Of a stretch of DNA of 64,000 bases, positions 58,706-64,000 are shown one piece after another. Positions within the stretch are counted from its first letter, which is position 1. The number at the start of each line of letters is the position of its first letter. The stretch is taken from assembly GCA_023374025.1 (NCBI GenBank), contig SIJG01000108.1, positions 387,937 to 451,936 of the forward strand, given 5' to 3'. The translations under genes and the position numbers were made by a program. The notes under the pieces were generated by a model. That model made no database searches, was not told where the DNA came from, and saw nothing but the letters and a program-made list of their open reading frames with translations. The stretch comes from Heterodera schachtii. Its lineage: Eukaryota; Nematoda; Chromadorea; Rhabditida; Heteroderidae.

Positions 58706-60960
58706 TTTTTGAATAAAAATTCGTAAACCCTTAAATTTTTCTTACAAATTTCAAAGTTAATTTGATCAAAAAAAATATACATAAAAATTTATCATTTTCT
58801 GAATTGAAAATGAAATAAATTCTTATTTACCAAAATCAAAAAAAATTACCAAAATATTTCACTGCTAGTAAAAAATAAATAAAAATTAATTTAAAAGGGC
58901 TCCAAAAGAACGCCAATTGAAGAAAAATGAAGCTAAATATTAATTACCCAGAAATATTTAAATATACAAAGCATCTGTAACTCAACAAATTCTAAGGTGT
59001 CAGGAACATGGGATAAAAAAAATTGTTATTTAAATGATAAAATAAAAATAAAGAATAAGAAATTAGAAAAATGAAAAAAAAGAATATCAAATTAAAAAAT
59101 GAAAAAAAAGAATATCAAATTAAAAAATGAAAAAAAAGAATATCAAATTAGAAAAATGAAAAAAAAGAATATCAAATTAGAAAAATGAAAAAAAAAGAAT
59201 ATCAAATTAGAAAAATAAAAACTCATAATATCCATTTAAAAATAATAAATTAATTAATTAGAAATTAATTGAAAAAGCATAAGAAATTAAAAAAAACTAA
59301 AAACAACATAGGAAAAATTTTTTTTTTGATTACATGATTTTATTTTCATTTTTATTAATTGTTGAATTTCTATATTTTTTTGATTATAAAATATACTTTT
59401 TCAATTCTATTTAATTTTTATTTTTGTAATTTTAGTAACAATTATTGTTGACTTTTATTTTCATGTTGAAACAATAATAAATTTTTAAATTTTAATTCGC
59501 TTAGCTTATTAAATTATTATTTCTATTCAATGTTTATTGGCTTTGATAATATCTGTCGAAAAATTTTGTAGTCAACGAATGGTGTTTTTATTTTGAAATT
59601 TTTTTCATTTAAATTGCATTTCAACTTTAAGGATTTTACAGTAAATTAGTTACCTTTTTAGAAAAGTATTAATTTTTTTTGTTAAATAATGTTTAATTAG
59701 TTTTACTAATAATCTTTTTATCTGTAAGCATTCATAATTAACCAATTTAAATAAATATCTAAAAAAAATTTAATTTTTTCACTTGCTGGTTTTTCTGTTG
59801 AAGCTGATTTGTGAGCACTGTTTAAACACGCTTAAATGTGGAATTTTTGGATTAAAAATTTCTAAATATAATTAAAATTATTTTATAATTAAAAATGTTT
59901 TTGTTTTTATGTGAGTCTTATTTTTGTTTTATTAATTAATTTTGCCATTTGCGAAACTAAAATTTTTCTGTTATTTCTTTTTAAGAAAAAAAGTTTTAGG
60001 GAGTTGACAACGGATATTAATTTAAAGAAGTTTTCATAAAGTTTTTAATATTTAATTTTTAAGCAATCAAAGAAAATTAAAATTATTACAAAGATATCGA
60101 AAGTAAAATAATTAATCAGCTTATAATTAATCAGCTTTTCATTTAAAATTGAAATTTTAATTTGTTTTTATTTAATTATTATTATTTTAAAATATTTTCG
60201 CATTTATTTTAATGTTAATACTAAAATAAAATAAAAAGTGCCTTTAAAATGTCTTAATTAATACTATTTTTTCTTACCTTACGATGTATATTTAAATTAT
60301 TTTTTAAACATTAATATAAAAAATAAAGATATTAATTTCTTGATGATGACAATTTTAAATATTTTAAATTATTGTGAATAAAATTTTTTTCACAAAAAAA
60401 TAATTTATTAAAATTTATTACCAAAGAAAGAAAAAATGCGGTATAGAAATACCATTTAATTGAAAGTAAAAAAGAAATAATAAAAAGAAGAAAATTGCTC
60501 TTGGAAATCTAGCAAAAAATACTAATAATTTTATTTAAAATAAGCTTAATTCTTATTTATGTATGAAGCTATAAATATAAAAATAAAATAAAAATTCAAT
60601 AATTTATAAATAGAATTAATAAAACTTCTGGCGAAAAATTTTAAACTTTTGATGATTTTTTTTAATAAATGAATTTAAAGGAACAATTTTATTGTGGATA
60701 CAAATGAAAAAAGTTAAATTTTAATTTTCCTAAATAAATATACAAGAATTGAAATAATAAATATGATTATTTTATTTATATTTCTAAAAAGCATAAAAAT
60801 CAATTAAATAAAAAATTTAGATGGCAATGAAGCATAACGTTTATTCAGATTTATTCGTCACAAAAAGATTACAATTTATACGGAAAATATTACGGTAACT
60901 CATAAAATTTTACTCCGCTGAACCCCACCCAGCCCTAAACGTAATATCAACACTATTTTT
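58706..60960. other. AT-rich DNA, no gene seen
   Basis: Low-complexity A/T sequence apart from the tandem array at 59058-59213. No recognisable exon, RNA or transposon end. Confidence 0.4.
59058..59213 (+). repeat. ~29-bp tandem repeat, 5-6 copies
   Basis: Copies of a unit aaaaatgaaaaaaaagaata then tcaaatta, with small indels between units. A purine-rich minisatellite. Confidence 0.9.
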
Positions 60961-60984
60961 AAAATTTGATAATTTTTTTTAATT

Positions 60985-61032
60985 TAAAGCTCAATTGTCG
61001 GGGGTCGGGGACCCCGGTCGGGGAATGTTTAA
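60985..61032 (+). repeat. Truncated G-rich end of the 3783-type hAT element
   Basis: GCTCAATTGTCGGGGGTCGG then GGACCCCGGTCGGGGAATG matches the block at about 3871-3906. The following AT-rich bases (cgtaaatcttcccttttt) match 3958-3975 as well, so this is a broken copy of that element. Confidence 0.75.
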
Positions 61033-62765
61033 ATTTTATTTTAACACAAAAAATAAATTTTTCTTTTTCAATACTCGTAAATCTTCCCTTTTTTAAATTT
61101 CATGGCATAATATCATTAAGCAGGGTTCGTAAGTGTCCTTATTCCTTATTTCTAAAAAAAACTTTTTGTTTGTGATTTACATTTCCACAAATTGATTTTT
61201 ATTATAATTGACATTTTGTCATTTTAAATTATTAATGAAAATTTTTATAGAAAATCTTGAAAGAAATTTATTCTTTAATTTATACATATAAGAAGATAAT
61301 CCGCAAGAAAAGAGAAATAATTTAAAATTTCATAAAATAAAGAAAAAATCAAGCAAAAAGGGAGAAAATATCCAAGAGAATGGAATAAAATTAATTCGAA
61401 AATACCGAAAAAATTGGGAACAAAACGAACGAAAATTTAATTTACAAATGGATTAGAGAATTTGGGCTTCAAAAATTAAAATCTTACAAATCAAAAACTG
61501 ATGAAGAACAACTCGAAATTGTACAAAAATTTATTGGAATTACAAATAAATACAAACAAAAAACAAAATATTCCATTCGCTATAATACAAGCTCAGGTTG
61601 AAAAGATAGGTCAGATTTAAGGCCTTATTCGGATTCTACTGGTCTAAATTTTACGGAAAGAGAGGACAACAATTTACAAAAAAATGAAATAAAATATTTT
61701 TTAATTCTTATTCATTTTTATTAAAAACATAATATTTTACATTTGATTAATTAATTGTTTTTTTCAATTAAATAATTTTTATTGTTTAATTATTCTCTGC
61801 ACATATAACTTTTTTTGCTGAGTTAAATGACAAAATAAAATTATTTTTCAACTGACTTTTATTCTTTTTTGCTTTTCTATTGAATAATAAATAAAAATAG
61901 TAATTTAAATTACATTGGTAAATTATTCTTATATCATGGAAAGATATTTTATTGGTTTTTTATTTTGTTTGAGTATTTTTATTATTTAATTTTGTCTTAC
62001 TAAAATACATATATTTGTGATCGGTTTATTACTTTTATTATCTTGCCTAAGTGGTCCTGTGCTATACCAATGTGATGTCAGTTACAGATTAATTTAAAAA
62101 TTTAAATAAAAACAAAAATCTTCTCGAATATTTTGATTTTTTACTAAATATTTTTTAGTGTATAATCTTTTAATTGTTATTTATTTCATTAATTAATTTA
62201 AAAAAAAAGTCAATATTTTATGAAATTGGTAATGAAAAAACCCATTTAAAATTTACTAAAATAATTCAATTTATTTAATTTATAACATTTGAACTATTTT
62301 TTTATTTTTTCTAATTTTTTTAGCGATAGATAATTTTTATGCACGTTGTTAAACTATTCTCGGCATATAAAATTCTATATAAAAATTAATTAAATTTTAA
62401 ATTTTCAAAAACTTTTAATTAATTTTCAAAATTACACCCATAAGAAGAAATAAAAATTTTCTTAAAACTCCATCTCAAAAATTTATTAATTTGATTTTGG
62501 CTTCATAAGATTCTTACTGCGGCTTTGTTTCGATGAGAAATATTAAGACATTCCATTCCATAAATATAAAATGTATTGCGCCTTTTAAAAATATATCTGC
62601 GTTTCCAGTAAATTAACGTATTTTAATTATTAATAATTTCGGTATGATGTATTGTTTTCTTTTTTATTGTGTTTTTATTAATTATTCTTTCTTTATGCGT
62701 ATAAATATTTTTAAATTTATTACTAAATCATTATTTGCTGCAATAATTTTAGGAAACAATTTAGT
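61033..62765. other. AT-rich DNA, no gene seen
   Basis: Starts as a continuation of the truncated element (CAGGGTTCGTAAGTGTCC at about 61122 is hAT-end-like). The rest has no exon or RNA signal I can support. Confidence 0.4.
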
Positions 62766-62769
62766 AATT

Positions 62770-62840
62770 TTCCATATTGGGAGCAGGACTCGCATCCCAC
62801 GGGACTCTCAATCGCTTCCGGGCTCTGCCAACAATTGTTA
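62770..62840 (-). repeat. tRNA-like (SINE-like) fragment
   Basis: On the minus strand TGGCAGAGCCCGG resembles a Pol III A box and GGATGCGAGTCC a B box about 25 bases later. The spacing is too short and the arms do not fold as an intact tRNA, so a tRNA-derived SINE or tRNA pseudogene is likelier. Confidence 0.4.
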
Positions 62841-63099
62841 ATGCGTTTATGAAATATTTTTCTTGATTTAATTATGCATAATAATTCTAAAATTTTTCCA
62901 ATATGATCACTTTTCATCTCTTCTTATGTAACAAAAATTAAGGCTAGTTTTTTTTGCTTATTATTAAATATTTAAATTTTTATTTTGAAAAATAATCATA
63001 TAATTTAGAAGGATAAAGCAAAATTTTTTTTAATACATAAAAAATTAATTTGAATATAACTACTATATACGATTACTTGAATTATCGATTGATTTTCTC

Positions 63100-64000
63100 C
63101 ACTGAAGGGAGAGAGGATCAGCTGGGGGGTCAGTGCCTATTGGGTGGGTGTGTGCGGTGTGATGGGCGGGAATGGGGGGGGGGATGCGTCGGGAAATGTG
63201 GGTTCGGGATGGTGGTTGGTGCGCGGGACGGTGTGGGGTCGGGATTTGGGGGTATGGAATGGGGGTTGCGCGAGATTTTGGGCCGTGGGCGTTAAATGCG
63301 CGGGAGTTTCGCCGCGCGGGATTGAACCCGAGAGTGTGGTTGGCAGGGCGCGTTAACCAGTCGGCCACCGATGCAGTTGGCGGGGTCGTGTTATTTTGCT
63401 TTAATGTAGCGGACCCCTCCCCGCTGGTCCGCCGTCCGGGCGGCGCGGACGCCCTCTCTTCCACGGACCCCCTCCCTTCGTCGTCGCGGACCCCCTCTCT
63501 TCCACGGACCACCTCCTTCCGTCGGCGCGGACCCCCTCTCACCATTCCGCCGTCATTCGGCGCGGCCCCCTCCCTTCTACGGACCCCTCCCCACCATTCT
63601 GTCGTCCGTCGGCGCGGACCCCCTCTCTCCACTGCCGCGGCCCCCTCCCCACCACTGCCGCGGACCCTCTCTCTCCACTGCCGCGGACCCCCTCTCACCA
63701 TTCCGCCGTCCGACGGCGCGGACCCCCTCACTTCAACGGCGCGGACCCCCTCTCTCCGTCGCCGCGGATCCCTCCCTCCGTCGGCGCGGACCCCCTCAAT
63801 TTCAACGGCGCGGACCCCCTCACTTCAACGACGCGGCCCCCCCCCTCTCTCCGATGGCGCGGACCCCCTCACCCCGCCGTTCGGCTTGGTGCCTTGTCGA
63901 TTGACCGCCTTTAAAATTTGAAGTGAATCGGACAAGGGGTGCGCGAGTTTTGCTGCGCATGGGGGGAGGGGGTGCGCGAGTGGGCGGGGCGTCGGGAAAA
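63100..64000. repeat. GC-rich minisatellite block with tRNA-like core
   Basis: Composition jumps from AT-rich to strongly GC-rich at about 63108. 63110-63300 is G-rich; 63410-63880 consists of irregular 20-35-base units around GGCGCGGACCCCCTC, TTCCACGGACC and CCGTCGGCGCGGA. Long frames on both strands are by-products of the repeats and lack any family match. It continues off the window. Confidence 0.8.
63296..63380 (-). repeat. tRNA-derived element with A-box and B-box-like motifs
   Basis: On the minus strand TGGCCGACTGGTTAACGCGC (A-box region) is followed about 30 bases later by CGGGTTCAATCCCG (T-arm and B box). The anticodon arm is not convincing and there is no acceptor stem pairing, so a functional tRNA is not claimed; a SINE head or tRNA pseudogene fits better. 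Confidence 0.5.

Noticed and set aside
63296..63380. Functional tRNA gene
   Set aside because: A- and B-box-like motifs exist, but no acceptor stem pairs and the anticodon arm is not convincing.
63063..63921. Long frames of 222 and 249 codons on opposite strands
   Set aside because: They follow GC-rich repeat units, overlap each other and a tRNA-like element, and match no family.

Overview
The window is nuclear DNA of a eukaryote, most likely a plant-parasitic tylenchid nematode of the cyst-nematode group (Heterodera/Globodera-like). Three gene families point there: a spliced MLT-10-like moulting-cycle gene, a secreted protein with two RanBPM-type SPRY domains of the SPRYSEC kind, and a cluster of F-box-like genes of the type expanded in cyst nematodes. 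Introns are often only about 50-60 bases, with pyrimidine-rich YTTYAG acceptors, and the DNA is AT-rich. The genus is inferred, not proven. All real genes are split by introns, so they were rebuilt from exon homology, splice signals and reading phase. Most open frames longer than 60 codons are noise.

Layout, left part (1-37.2 kb). 38-2670 (-): eight-exon moulting-cycle gene. 3.8-9.6 kb: nested transposons in and beside a broken MATH-domain gene. 10.1-12.2 kb and 13.7-15.0 kb (-): two tandem F-box-like genes A and B, with phase-consistent models of 398 and 357 aa. 16.7-17.9 kb: two hAT-type non-autonomous elements. 18.4-20.6 kb (-): a more divergent F-box-like gene D. 22.1-22.7 kb: another hAT element. 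22.9-25.5 kb (-): nine-exon secreted S1 serine protease. 28.7-32.3 kb (+): secreted protein made of a tandem SPRY duplication. 32.6-33.2 kb: hAT element. 33.9-34.3 kb (-): SPRY fragment. 35.8-37.26 kb (-): broken F-box-like copy C, cut by an assembly gap (37257-37890).

Right part (37.9-64 kb). Beyond the gap the DNA is extremely AT-rich and nearly gene-free. It carries dispersed repeats, a 0.7-kb foldback element at 53.85-54.55 kb, a few GC micro-islands and short tandem arrays. From about 63.1 kb the sequence switches abruptly to GC-rich minisatellite DNA with tRNA-like (SINE-like) pieces.

The most unusual material is the repeat landscape. At least seven elements have terminal inverted repeats and perfect 8-bp target duplications (hAT type), ranging from 60 to 1232 bp. 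Several are filled with degenerate copies of a short phrase that is different in each element. Two foldback elements have 9-10-bp flanking direct repeats (MULE-like), and they and some tandem arrays are built from short CG-containing phrases. A GC-rich dyad of about 24 bp recurs at about a dozen places. No bacterial operons, CRISPR arrays or phage genes are present. Coordinates of spliced genes are outer limits; exon limits are given in the evidence.
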